From Scilla litardierei (taxonomy: Eukaryota; Streptophyta; Magnoliopsida; Asparagales; Asparagaceae): a DNA stretch of 64,000 nucleotides. The notes beneath the pieces were generated by a model. The model searched no databases and was not told the DNA's origin. It saw only the letters and a list, made by a program, of their open reading frames with translations. The translations under genes and the position numbers were made by a program. Shown here one piece after another: positions 46,081-59,195 of this stretch. Location: positions 168,337,079 through 168,401,078 of the forward strand of contig CM061141.1 of the NCBI GenBank assembly GCA_030789695.1. Direction: 5' to 3'. The first letter of the stretch is position 1. The number at the start of each line of letters is the position of its first letter.

Positions 46081-48629
46081 ATATATCAATCTAACAAAAA
46101 AATTATTAACATTAGTTATTTTGTTATTTGAGAGGTGAAGGTCTGAATGCAAGTAGAAGGCTAACCTGGAGATAAAACAAGCAGATGGCAATGGCACCGT
46201 TATAGCAAAGTAGGCCTTAGAGAAGACCAATCACAAAAGTATTTACTCCTGCAAGTAACACGAAGTTGTTTTTAGTTATATATAAAAGCACCTAATAGTA
46301 AAATAATCTATAAACCATTTTCTTTTGTCAAACTGACCAACGTGTATATTATGGGTACATGCTTGCTTTATTATTTACATTATTGCCATGAATGGCCTAC
46401 GTGTCCTTCCCATGTCTCAGTAGCATTTAACTTGGAAGAATAAATTTTATTTATTGGACGATAATGAAAGTCTAAAAGGTATGATCATTGTGATTGTTGT
46501 AGCATTGGAGATCAGTCAAGGGGGGTGGACCTTTCAACCAAAGCTTAATAATAGAGTTTATGGTGGGTTAAAGTCGTAATCTTGAAAGAGAACCAAGATG
46601 TCCTCGATTTCTTTTTCTTTTGCTTTTGCTTGTGATACGAAGGACATATATTTTCCAGTCAACTCGGGCTGCTAATCCATAATATTTTATATACGATTTT
46701 TCTTTTATATATGGAAAATGATGGGTGTTGTCTTATTAGTTTGAGATAATTAACAAGACCCAAGAAATTCCAATAACAAGTGGTACCTAATTAATCATTG
46801 TATTATTTAGCATTTGATCAACAGATTATATACTTAGTTAATTAAAGAAGGTAGGAACGAATACAAAATTTACAAGTTTCTTTCAAGATGGTCCTCACGA
46901 CTAATTTGAGAAGAATAGTTTATAGACTCTAAGACTAATTTAAGAAGAATAAAGCCGTGTATATTTAGTCTAATTAGCTGACCAATTTGTATTAAACCAA
47001 ATGTAAATAACATCAGGGATCATCTCATAACTAATTAGTAATCATATTCCCGAATGATATTTGGAATAGTTGTTATCAATGATTTTGACTCATCCTCCTA
47101 TTTTTCTTCCGTCAGACTTTCTCAAATTGTTTTTTCTTTATTAAATGAAGGACTCGGACTGGACCGAGATCTCTGACGCAAATCATGCCAAGAACTCTCA
47201 GATAATAACTTCAACAAAACATGCTAAAAAGCAACCAGTGGAGGAGATCATTCAATTTGACAGGTCAAAGTTGACATATCCACATGAGATGAACTGCCAA
47301 AATAATCCAGGTAAATAATATACTCGTGAAGAAACCGCAGTTACCACTAGACAAGAAGAATGCATTCAGATCCTAACAAATGACACAAAGATGACAAAGG
47401 GAATAAGCTGTTGGACGCAACAACAGTACAGTAAAATTCATAATTCACGTATTTACACTAATCATTGTCACATAACATCAATTATTAGTTATGAGCACAA
47501 CGAAGGACATAATACCAAAGCCGATTGAAACCCTAACATCTGATTTCCCAAATTCAATAAAAAAACACCATTATTAAACTTACTAAGCAGAGAATTGAAA
47601 GAACCTCATATGGGGAATCTTTTTGCAGCTACTTTCTAAACAATTATCATATAACCAATAAATCAATTGTTTTAGTTATGAGCACAATGAAGGATGATAT
47701 CAGATACGACTGAAACCTTCATCTGTGATTTCCCCATGATTAAAAAGAATTCGATAAAAAGCCAAAAGAACCGTCAACAAATAATGATAATTATGTGCTA
47801 GTTTGTTAATTTAAACGTTCCGTTCAAAATTATAAGCCGTAATCTCCTTTCTAAAGGACAAGAGAAATGTCGACTAAAATTCAATGATCCAACAGAATTA
47901 TCTCCACGAAATTAGATTAAAAGGAACAACAGAGTTGAAAGAAGAAGATGAAGAAGTTAATAATAGAGGAACTTACCGGTGTCGCTCGTCTTTCGAGAAG
48001 CTCAGCCCTAATCCAGGCCGGTCCGGTGCGTCTACGTCGAGTTGGAGGTCGACCCCCGGTTGGGGTTGCTGTCGACAGAACAGGAAAAATGAAGTAATCT
48101 CAAATGATTCAAGAATAAAATCAAGAATATAAATCTAAACAACAAGAAAAATGAGAAAAAAAACAATGAAAAAATCTATGAAAAATGAGAAACCCTAACC
48201 GACCTTGTTAGAGGGATTGACGAGGCAAACCCTACCCTTTTGAGGCGATGGTTATGGGCGCCTGGGTCGGCAATGTGGAGCCGTTGCCTAGGTCGGGGCG
48301 GTCGTTGAGGCGATGGTCGACCGAGCAACGAAGAGGGAAGAGGGTCACGCAAAGAGGGAAGATGGAAGAGGGAATAGGGCTTCTCGAGCGCATGAAGCAG
48401 CGGCGGGAATTTTCAACGAAGCAGCGACGGTGGCACAAAGCAAATCACGCGATCATACAAAGTTTCTCGTGCGATCAACGAGCAACGGCGGGGTTAGGGC
48501 TTCTCGGGCTTCTAACTTCTTCTAAAAAGCAAACCGCATACGAATTAAGTTTGATACACAATAAAAAGCAAATCAACGAACCACTGGGCGCGTGAATTTT
48601 CTCGTAGAAAACAAACTGCGCGCGAATAC
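46081..48629 (-). other. CACTA 5' leader with a non-coding exon and long intron
   Basis: In element sense this is the 5' region of the TNP2 gene. About 47977-48070 looks like an exon: GC-rich, ending in a GTAAGTTCC donor at about 47976. 48190-48590 is a GC-rich leader-like stretch with AACCCTAA-type sequence. 46260-47970 is AT-rich, intron-like, without a supported gene. Confidence 0.5.
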
Positions 48630-49030
48630 CTTTAACAGGGCTTGGTTGTGCAAGCGCTGTTAAAGGTCCCCCTTTAACAGCGCTTGCTTGTGCAAGCGCT
48701 GTTAAAGGGTGGCCTTTAACAGCGCTTGTATAAAACAAGCGCTGTCTATGATGGACCTTTAATAGTGCTTGTTCTAAAGAAGCGCTGACTATTTGTACCT
48801 TTAACAGCGCTTGTAGAAAGAAGCGTTGTCTATTATCTGTGTCTCTAATACACAGCGCTTGCAGAAAGAAGCGCTATCTATTGTCGGACCTTTAACAGCG
48901 CTTGCAGAAAGAAGCGCTGTCTATTCTCCGACCTTTAACATCGCTTGCAAAAAGAAGCGCTGTCTATTATATGTGCCTCTAATTAACAGCGCTTATAATT
49001 AGCAAGCGCTATTAAAGGTGCGCTATTAAA
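48630..49030. repeat. Right subterminal repeats of CACTA, terminus lost
   Basis: About fifteen copies of the AACAGCGCTTG repeat run up to GCGCTATTAAAGGTG. The expected TTTTGTAGTG terminus is absent before satellite resumes at 49031. Confidence 0.85.
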
Positions 49031-52000
49031 GGTGTGCGTAATTTTCTGAGCTCGGGCTATTTTCTATATTTTCTGGAAGATAAATGATCATTTTATTAAT
49101 TGATTTTATTTTTGTTGCCTTATTTTGTCTTCTCTTATTTTCCAGTTGATGATGTCGATCTTTTTATTAAATGATATGATTTTTGGGCTTATTTTGTCTT
49201 CTCTTATATTTCGGCTGAAGATGGTGATCTTCCGGTTCCAACTGACATTTTTGAGGATTTTTCTAAAAATTCGGACTATTTTTCATATATTCAGGAAGAT
49301 ATAGATCCTTTTATTAAATGATATCAGAGAAGACAAAATTAGGCCAAAATGTCCGTGGAAATCGGGAAATCGCCATCTTCAACAGAAATATAAGAGAAGA
49401 CAAAATTCAGGACCGGGAATTCACCATCTTCATCTATAAAAATGTTCATTGTAATAGGGAAATCACCATCTTCAACTGATAAAATTTTTATTTATCATTT
49501 TCTGAGATTGGTTCTATATTTTATGAAAGATATATATCATTTTTATTAATTGATAAGATTTTTATAGCCTAAATTTGTCTTCTCTTATTTTCCAGTTGAA
49601 GATGGCAATCTTTTTATTAAATGATTTGATTTTAAAGCCTAATTTTGTATACTCTTATATATTCCAGTTGAAGATGGTGATCTCCCGGTTCCAACTGATA
49701 TTTTTGCGGATTTTTAACCTTCGGGCTATTCTCCACATTTTTGGAAGATATGTATCATTTTGTTAAATGATTTCATATTTTGGCCTTATTTTGTCTTCTA
49801 TTATTTTTCAGTTGAAGGTGGTGATCTCCCGGTTCCAATAGACATTTTGCAGATTTTTCTAAGGTCGGTGCTATTTTCTACACTTTCTGTAAGATAAGAA
49901 TCTTTATATTAAATTATTTGATTTTTATATCCTAATTTTTTCTCTTAGTTTTCAGTTTAAGATGGCGATTCCCAGTTTCAACGGATATATTTGCAGAATT
50001 TTCTGAGCACCATGGTATTTTCTACATTTTATTAAAGATATGGATCTCTTTATTAAATGACAAGATTTTTATAGCCTAATTTTGTCTGCTCAGTTGAAGA
50101 TGGCGATCTCCAGCTTCCAACGGACATTTTTTCCGAAATATTGTTAGCTTTGGGATTTTTTTCAACATTTTCTAGAAGATATGAACCTTTTTATTAAATG
50201 ATACGATTTTTGGCCTAATTTTGTCCCCTCTTTTTTCAGTTAAAGATGGCGATCTCACTGTTCCAATGAATATTTGTGCGTATTTTTCTGATCTCGGTGC
50301 TATTTTCTACATTTTTTGGCAAATATGTATCTTTTTATTAAACAATATGATTTTTTAGCCTAATTTTGTCTTCTCTTATTTTCCAGTTGATGATGTTGAT
50401 CTCATGGTTCCAAGGACATTTTTTCGGATTTTCTGAACTCCAAGTCATTTTTCGCATTTTCTATATGATATGAATCTTTATATTAAGGATATGATTTTTA
50501 TATCCTAATTTTGTCTTCTCTTATTATTCAGTTAAAGATGGTGATCCCCCGATTCTAAAGGACATTTTTGCCGATTTTTATGAGCTCGGGGCTATTTTGT
50601 ACACTTTCTGGAAGATACGAATCTTTATATTAAATGATATAATTTTTATATCCTAAGTTTTTCTTCTCTTATTTTTTCATCTGAAGATGGCGATCTCCCG
50701 GTTCCAACGAACATTTTTGTGGATTTTTTCCGAGCTCAGGGCTATTTTCTACATTGTCGGAAATTTATGTATCTTTTTATTAAATGATATGATTTTTATA
50801 GCTTATGTTTGTCTTCTCATATTTTTTAGTTGAAGATGGAGATCTCTCAGTACCAACGGATATTATTGCGTATTTTTTGAGTTCGGTGCTATTTTCTACA
50901 TTTTATGGAAGATTTATAATTTTATTTTTATATCCTACATTTATCTTTTCTTATTTTTAAGTTGAAGATGGCGATCTCCCGGTTCCAACAGACATTTTTG
51001 CAGATTTTTAGCTTGGTACTATTTTTCTTCATTTTTTGGAAGATATTTATCTTTTTATGAAATGATGTGATTTTTGGCCTAATTTTGTCTTCTCTTTTTT
51101 ACTTTGAAGATGGCGATCTACCGATTCCAAGGGACATTTGTGCGGATTTATTTTGAACAATGGGCTATTTTCAATATTTTTGTATAATATGAATCTTTAT
51201 ATTAAAAGATACATTTTTATAACCTATTTTTGTCATCTCTTATTTTTTTCAGTTGAAGATGGTGATCTCTCGGTTTCATAGGACATTTTTGCGGATTTTT
51301 CTGAGCTTGGGGCTATTTCTCTATATTTTTAAGAATTTATGGCTCTTTTTATTAAATGAAATGATTTATTGGCCTAATTTTGTCCTCTTTTATTTTTCAG
51401 TTGAAGATAGCGATCTCCCATTTCTAACGGACTTTTTGCTTATTATTCTGACCTCGGTATTATTTTCTAAATTTTCTTGAAGATATGGATCTTTTTATTA
51501 AATGATATGATTGTCGGCCTAATTTTGTCTTCTCTTATTTTTTAGTTGAAGATGGCGATCTCCCTGTTCTGACAGACAATTTTGCGGATTTTTTAAGCTC
51601 GGTGCCATTTTCTACATTTTTATAAATGATATGACTTTTATTGACTACGTTTGTCTTCTCTTATTTTTTTCTATTGAAGATGGCGATCTCCCTGTTCCAA
51701 TGGACAGTTTTTGCAGATTTTTTTAATTTGAGACTGTTTTTCTACATTTTCTGGAAGATATGGATCCTTTTATGAAATAATATGCTTTTTGGCCTAATTT
51801 TATCTTCTATATTTTCACATGAAGATGACGACCTCCCAGTTCCAACGAACATTTTTGCGGATTTTTCTGAGATCCAAGATATTTTCTACATTTTCTGTAA
51901 GATATGAATCTTTACATTAAATGATATGATTTTTATATACTAATTTTATCTTCTCTTATTTTTCAGTTGAAAATGGCGATCTTTCGGTTCCAACGAACAT

Positions 52001-53003
52001 TTTTGCAGATTGTTTTAAGCTCGGTGCTATTATCTACATCTTATGGAAGATATAGAACTTTTTATTAAATGATATTATTTTTATAACCTACATTTGTCTT
52101 CTCTTATTTTTTTCAATTGAGATGTCCATCTCTCGGTTCCAATAGAAATTTTACGGATTTTTCTGAGCTCCAGTCTATTTTCTACATATTATGAAAGATA
52201 TGGATCTTTATATTGAATGAAATGATTTTTATGGTCTTATTTTGTCTTCTCTTATTTTTAAGTTGAAGATAACGATCTTTCGGTTCCAACGGACATTTTT
52301 GCGTATTATTCTGACCTCGTGACAATTTTCTAAATTTTCTGGAATATATGTATCTTTTTATTAAATGATATGATTTTTGGCCTAGTTGAAGATGACAATC
52401 TCCCGACGGACATTTTTGAGGATTTTTCTGAGCTCTGAGCTATTTTTTACATTTTATTGACGATATGGATCTTTTTATTAAATGAGCTTATTTTTGTAGC
52501 CTAATTTTGTCTTCTCTTATTTTTCAGTTGAACATGTAATCTCCCGGTGCCAATGGACATCATTTCGGATTTTTCTTAGCTCGAAACTATATTTCTACTT
52601 TTTCGGGAAGTTGTGGATCTTTTTATTAAATGATATGATTTTTGGCCTAATTTTATCTTCTATTTTTTATTTGAAGATGGTGAACACCCGGTTCCAACAG
52701 ACATTTTTCCAGATTTTTCTGAGCTCGCGAATATTTTCTACAGTTTATTGAAGATGTGGTTCATTTTAATAAATGATATGATTTTTATAGACTACATTTG
52801 TCTTCTCTTATTTTTCAGTTGAAGATGGTGATTTCACGTTTCCAACGGAATGTTTGTGGATTTTTCTGATCACATGGCTATTTTATAAATTATGGAACAT
52901 ATGTATCTTATTCTAAATGATATGATTTTTAAGGCCAAATTTTGTCTTCACTTATTTTTGAGTTGAAAATGGCGATCTCCCTGTTCCAACAGACATTTTT
53001 GCA
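49031..53003. repeat. Satellite array, block 3
   Basis: Same monomer and orientation as the blocks left of the CACTA element. CENP-B-box-core match at 50696-50712. A monomer near 52380 joins GGCCTAG directly to TTGAAGATG, a local deletion. Confidence 0.9.
49320..49490. repeat. Inverted-monomer module 2 in satellite
   Basis: Same order of inverted pieces as at 25505, followed by a short monomer where GATGGCAATC joins TTTTTATTAAATGAT (about 49605). Confidence 0.75.
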
Positions 53004-53503
53004 NNNNNNNNNNNNNNNNNNNNNNNNNNNNNNNNNNNNNNNNNNNNNNNNNNNNNNNNNNNNNNNNNNNNNNNNNNNNNNNNNNNNNNNNNNNNNNNNN
53101 NNNNNNNNNNNNNNNNNNNNNNNNNNNNNNNNNNNNNNNNNNNNNNNNNNNNNNNNNNNNNNNNNNNNNNNNNNNNNNNNNNNNNNNNNNNNNNNNNNNN
53201 NNNNNNNNNNNNNNNNNNNNNNNNNNNNNNNNNNNNNNNNNNNNNNNNNNNNNNNNNNNNNNNNNNNNNNNNNNNNNNNNNNNNNNNNNNNNNNNNNNNN
53301 NNNNNNNNNNNNNNNNNNNNNNNNNNNNNNNNNNNNNNNNNNNNNNNNNNNNNNNNNNNNNNNNNNNNNNNNNNNNNNNNNNNNNNNNNNNNNNNNNNNN
53401 NNNNNNNNNNNNNNNNNNNNNNNNNNNNNNNNNNNNNNNNNNNNNNNNNNNNNNNNNNNNNNNNNNNNNNNNNNNNNNNNNNNNNNNNNNNNNNNNNNNN
53501 NNN
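53004..53503. other. Assembly gap (500 N)
   Basis: Exactly 500 undetermined bases inside satellite; the round length suggests a placeholder, so true array length here is unknown. Confidence 0.99.
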
Positions 53504-56500
53504 TGAAGTTATGGATCTTTATATTAAATGAAATGGTTTTTATCGCCTAATTTTGTCTTCTCTTATTTTTTTTAAGTTGAATATGTCATTCTCCCCGATT
53601 CCAACCGAAAATTTTCCAGATTTTTCTGAGCATGAGGATATTTTCTAGATATTATTGAATATATGGATAATTTTATTAAATAATATGATTTTTATGGCCA
53701 AATTTTGTCTTCTCTTATTTTTCAGTTGAAAATAGCCATCTTCCGGTTTCAACGGACATTTTTGCGAATTTTTCTTAGCTCGGTTCTTATTTATACATTA
53801 TTTGTAAGATATGTATCTTTTTATTAAATGATATGATCTTTTGGCGTAATTTTATCTTCTCTTATTTTTTAAGTTGAAGATGTCGATCTCCCGATTCCAA
53901 CGGATATTTTTGCGTATTTTTCAGTTAAAGATATGAATCTTTATATTAAATGATATGATTTTTATAGCCTAAATTGTCTTCTCTTATTTTTCAGTTGAAA
54001 AATGGGGATCTCTCGGTTCTAACGGACATTTTTGCAGATTTTTCGCATCTCAGGCTATTTTTTATAGCTTATTGAAGATTGTGATCTTTTAATTAAATGA
54101 TATGATTTTTATACACTAAGATTGTCTTCTCTTGTTTTTCATTTGAAAATGACAATCTTCCGGTTTGGATGGACAAATTGGCAGAGTTTTCAGACCTCGA
54201 GACTATTTTCTACATTTTCTGGAAGATATAGATATTTTTATTGAAGGATATGACTTTTGGACTAATTTTGTCTTCTCTTACTTTACTGATGAAGATAGTG
54301 ATCTCCCGGTTCCAACGGACATTTTTTGCGGATTTTTCTTAGACCCGGGGTATTTTCTACATTTTCTGTAAAATATGAATCTTTAGATAAAATGATATGA
54401 TTTTTGTCGCCAAATTTTGTCTTCTCTTATTTTTCAGTTGAAGATGAAGATCTCCTGACGGACATTTTTGCAGATTTTTCTGAGCTCAAAGCTATTTTTT
54501 TATATTTTATTGAAGATATGTATTTTTTATTAAATGATATGATTTTTGTAGCCTAAATTTTGTCTTCTCTTATTTTTCAGTTGAACTTGGCGATCTTCCA
54601 GTTCCAATGGACATCTTTTCGGATTATTCTAAGCTCGAAACTATGTTTCTACATTTTCGGGAAGTTGTGGATATTTTTATTAAATGATGTGATATTTTGG
54701 CCTAATTTTGTCTTCTCTTATTTTTTTATTTGAAGATGGCAAACTCCCTGTTCCAACAGACATTTTTGTAGATTTTTCAGAGCTCGGGAATATTTTCTAC
54801 AGTTTATTGAAGATGAGGTTCATTTTATTAAATAATATGATTTTTATAGACTAAGTTTATCTACTCTTCTTTTTTAAGTCGAAGATGGTGATATCCTGTT
54901 TCCAACAAAAATTGTTGTGGATTTTTCTGATCTCGGGGCTATTTTCTAAATTTTATGCCAGATATGTATCTTTTTATTAAATGATATGATTTTTATAGCC
55001 TAAGTTTGATTTCTCTTATTTTAGTTAAAGATGGCGATCTCCATGTTCCAACGGACATTTTTGCAGATTTTTCTGAGCCCAGAGCTATTTTTCTCCATTT
55101 TCAGGCAGATATGTATCTTTTAATTAAATGATATGATTTTTTGACTAATTTTGTTTCCACTTATTTTTTTCGTTAAAGATGGCGATCTCCATGTTCTAAC
55201 GGACATTTTTGCAGATTTTTCTGATCCGGGCAATTTTCTACATTTTGTATAAGACATCGATGTTTATATTAAATAATATGATTTTTATAGTCTATTTTTT
55301 CTTCTCTTATTTTTTGGTTGAAGATGGCGATCTCTCGGTTTCAACGGAAATTTTTGCATATTTTTCTGAGCTCGGGGCTATTTTCTCTATTTTCTAAAAG
55401 ATAAGGATCTTTATATTAATTGATATAATTTTTGTTGCCTAATTTTGTCTTCTCTTATTTTCCACTTGATGATGGCGATCTTTTTATTAAATGATATGAT
55501 TTTTTGGCCTTATGTTGTCTTCTCTTATATTTCGGTTGAAGATGGCCATCTTCTGGTCCAACAGATATTTTTGCAGATTTTTCTGAACTTCAGACTATTT
55601 TTCACATATTCTGGAAGATATGGAACATTTTATTAAATGATAATAGATAAGACAAAATTAGACCAAAAATGTCCGTTGAACCCAGGAAATCGCCATCTTC
55701 AACTGAAATAGAGAAGACAAAATTCGGAACCTAAAAGTCACCATCTTCATCTATAAAAATGTCCGTCGTAACCGGATATCGCCATCTTCAACTGATAATA
55801 TTTTTATATATCATTTTCTAAGCTTGGTACTATTTTCTATATTTTATAAAAGATGTATATCTTTTTATTAATTGATAAGATTTTTATAGCCTAAATTTGT
55901 GTTCTCTTATTTATCCAGTTGAAGATGTCAATCTTTTTATTAAATGATATGATTTTAAGCATAATTTTGTCTTCTCTTGTATTCCAGTTGAAGATGGCGA
56001 TCTCCCAGTTCTAACAGACATTTTTCGGATTTTTCTTAGATTTGAGCTTTTTTCTACATTTTCTGGAAGATATAAATCTTTTTATTAAATGATATGATTT
56101 TTTGGCCTAATTGTGTCTTCTCTCTTTTTTCAGTTGAATATTGCGATCATGCGGTTCCAACGGACATTTGTTCGGATTTTTCTGAGCTCGATGCTATGTT
56201 CTACATTTTATGGCAGATACAAATCTTTTTATTAAGTGATATGACTTTTGGACTAATTTTGTCTTCTTTTATTTTTCAGTAGAAGATGGCTATCTCTCGG
56301 TTCCAATGCACATTTTTCGGATTTTTTCTAAGCACCGAGCTGTTTCTACATTTTCTATATGATCTGAATCTTTATATTAAATGATATGATTTTTATAAAC
56401 TAATTTTGTTTTCTCTTATTATTTAGTTGAAGATGGCTATCCACAGGTTCCAGCAGACAGTTTTGCTGATTTTTCTGAGCTTGTGGCTATTTTTCTTCAA

Positions 56501-56733
56501 TTTCGAGAAGTTATGTATCTTTGTATTAAATGATATGATTTCTTGAACTAATTTTTTCTTCTCTTATTTTTTCAGTTGAAGATGGCGATCTCCAGTTTCC
56601 AACGAATATTTTTGCAGATCTTTCTGAGCTCGGTGTTATTTTCAACATTTTTAAAAAGTTAAATGATATGATATTTATAACATATGTTTGTCTTCCCTTA
56701 TTTTTCAGTTGAATATGGCGATCTCACAGTTCC
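53504..56733. repeat. Satellite array, block 4
   Basis: Continues after the gap in the same orientation. Ends within a monomer at CACAGTTCC, where unrelated DNA begins. Confidence 0.9.
55640..55800. repeat. Inverted-monomer module 3 in satellite
   Basis: Repeats the arrangement of modules 1 and 2, including the GTCACCATCTTCATCTATAA junction and a following short monomer near 55925. Confidence 0.75.
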
Positions 56734-57549
56734 CTAAGAAAGCAAACCTACCCTCGTTCTAGAGCTAAAGTGACGAAAGATTGTTGAATAAGTAATCGAA
56801 GACGGCTTTTAAATAATAAAGGTTATAGAGTCATTTTTAAGTCATTCCCATGTAAGAAAGTCTGACAGCCAAAGGGAAAGGACTTGATAAAGGAAGTCCC
56901 ATCTAATTCTAAATCTGTCGTAAGCAGGGTTTTAGAGTCAGCCAGCACCACATGATAGAGAATTTCATAAAAATATTCCGGTACGGGTAAGCTATTCTCT
57001 CGTTCTAGCATAAGTTAGTACCCCGCTGTCAAGTAAGGAAGTTCAAAGCAAGGTTAGATGAGAAGTAATTCCATAGGGATATAATTTCTTATAGTAAGTA
57101 AGCCAACATGCTAATCCCTAAATCTAGAGCTAGAAAAAAGGTAGGATGGGCAAAGTGAACTTCCTTATGGATTAGCTTGTTAAAGAGTGGATTAGAGGTT
57201 TTAGCATGGAAATACTTATAATAGAATGAGCACGAGGGTTACTTACTAACCTGAAATTGGTAGGTTTGTCAGCACAGACTGAGCACGCTTATTCATTGGT
57301 GCATTCTATCACCTTCTGCTAGCTCTTTATCATCTTAAACTTACGGACTCGCACCTGGATTAGCTTAATAGAACCGGTTGGAGGGTTAAGCAAAGGGAAT
57401 TACTTACTCTAGAAAGAGTGGACTTCCTTACTCAATAAATATCTATCAAAGGGAGATGAAAAAGTAATAGCACCTCGATCTCTGGGTTAGCTGGTTTGCT
57501 TACTCCAACAAGGTTGGCCGACTCTGGGGATTATTCCTACTCTTACTCC
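56734..57549. other. Unrelated insert in satellite, possibly organelle-derived
   Basis: This ~816-bp stretch is visibly richer in G and C than the satellite, has no terminal repeats, no tandem structure and no supported frame. Its style (AAGGAAGTTC, AAAGGGAATTACTTACT) reminds me of plant mitochondrial intergenic DNA. It interrupts one monomer between GTTCC and ACGGACA. Confidence 0.35.
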
Positions 57550-58949
57550 GACGGACATTTTTGCGTATTTTTTGAGCTCGGTGTTGTTTTCTACATTTTA
57601 TGGAAGATATTGAAATTTTTATTAAATAATATGATTTTTATAGCCTACGTGTGTCTTCACTTATTTTTTCAGTTAAAGATGGCGATCTTCTGGTTCGACA
57701 TTTTTGCAGATTTTTAGCTTGAGACTATTTTTCTAAATTTTTTGGAAGATAAGTATCGTTGTATGCAATGATATGATTTTTTGGCCTAATTTTGTCTTCT
57801 CTTTTTTTTACTTTGAAGATGGTGATCTCCCGGTTCCAATGGACATTTGTGCGGATTTATTTTGAGCTAGGGATATTTTCTATATTTTTTGTATAATATG
57901 AATCTTTATATTAAATGATATGATTTTTATAACCTAATTTTGTCATCTCTTATATTTCAGTTGAAGATGGCGATCTCCAGGTTTCGAGTGACATTTTTGC
58001 GAATTTTTTCTGAGCTCAGAGCTATTTTTCTACATTTTCAAAAAGTTATGGATCTTTTAACTAAATGATATGATTTTTATCCTAATTTTGTCTTCTCTTA
58101 TTTTTCAGATTAATTTGGCGATCTCCCGGTTCCATCGAACATTTTTGCGGCTTTTTTCTTAGCTCCTGGCTATTTTCTAAATTTTCTGTACAATATGTAT
58201 CTTTAAATTAAAAGATATGATTTTTCTAGCCTATATTTGTCTTCTCTTATTTTTCAGTTGAAGATGGGGATCTCCCGGTTCAAACGGACATTTTTCCGGA
58301 TTTTACTTAGTTCAGAGCTATTTTCTGTATTTTCTAGAAGATATGCATCTTTTAGTTAAATGATATGATTTTTTGCCTAATTTTTCCTTCTCTTATCTTT
58401 TAATTAAAGATAGAGATCTCTCTGTTCCAACGGATATTTTTGCAGATTTTTCTGAGCTCGGGGCTATTTTCTGCATTTTTGGAAGATATGGATCATTTTA
58501 TTAAATGATATCAGCCTAATTTTATCTTCTCTTATTGTTTACTTGAAGATGGCAATCTCCTTGTTCCAATGGGTATTTTTGGGGATTTTATGTGTTCCAA
58601 GATATTTTCTATATTTTATTGAAGATATGAAGCTTTTTATTAATGATATGATTTTTAGCCTACTTTTATCTTCTCTTATTTTTCAGTTGAAGATGGCGAT
58701 TTGCGGTTCCAACGAACATTTTTGCGGATTTTTCTCCGCTAGGGACAATTTTTGTGAAGTTTGGATCTTTTTATTAAACGATATGATTTTTTTGGCATAA
58801 ATTTGTCTTCTCCTATTTTTTATTTGAAGATGGCCATTCCTGGTTCCTACAGATATTTTTGCATATTATCCTGACCTCGGGGCTATTTTTGAAATTTTCT
58901 TGAAAATATGGATATTTTATTAAATGGTATGATTTTTGGCCTAATTTTT
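57550..58949. repeat. Satellite array, block 5
   Basis: Same monomer. CENP-B-box-core match at 58124-58140. Confidence 0.9.
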
Positions 58950-59195
58950 GGGCTCACCACACCTTGCTCGTGCGTGTGATGTCACTTAATTCTTCTCAAG
59001 GCGTAATATCAAAAATTACTATTTAAACCCCCATTATTCTTTTGAGTTTTACAAATGTGGAAGGAAGCTCTCATGCTATCGTGTACCAGACAAAATTTGG
59101 ATTCAATAAACACATAAACTGCAACATACGCTTAAACATACATACGCATATGCACACCCTTAATACCTCAGACATATACATATTTCAAGGAGAAA
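58950..59195. other. Short unrelated insert in satellite (246 bp)
   Basis: Starts GGGCTCACCACACC and ends before ATATGGACATC, where the monomer resumes out of register. No inverted ends, no frame. Confidence 0.5.

Larger units (their letters stand above)
32651..49030 (-). mobile_element. CACTA (En/Spm) transposon carrying captured host gene fragments
   Basis: The left end TACTACAAAATGG is a CACTACAAAA terminus with its first base changed. Both ends hold many TTTAACAGCGCTTG / CAAGCGCTGTTAAA subterminal repeats. Satellite on the right resumes (GCGTAATTTTCTGAG) where the left copy stopped, so it is one insertion of about 16.4 kb. Read right to left it has a leader, TNP2 transposase, Transposase_24-type gene, Ulp1-type protease, then hexokinase, TSO1-like and PP2C pieces. 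The right terminal CACTA motif is missing and the transposase is broken, so this copy cannot move by itself. Confidence 0.92.

Noticed and set aside
48475..48738. Minus-strand frame with repeated SAVKGGPLTALAQ
   Set aside because: Translation of the CACTA subterminal repeats.
52942..53550. 202-codon frame across the N run
   Set aside because: It exists only because undetermined bases contain no stop.
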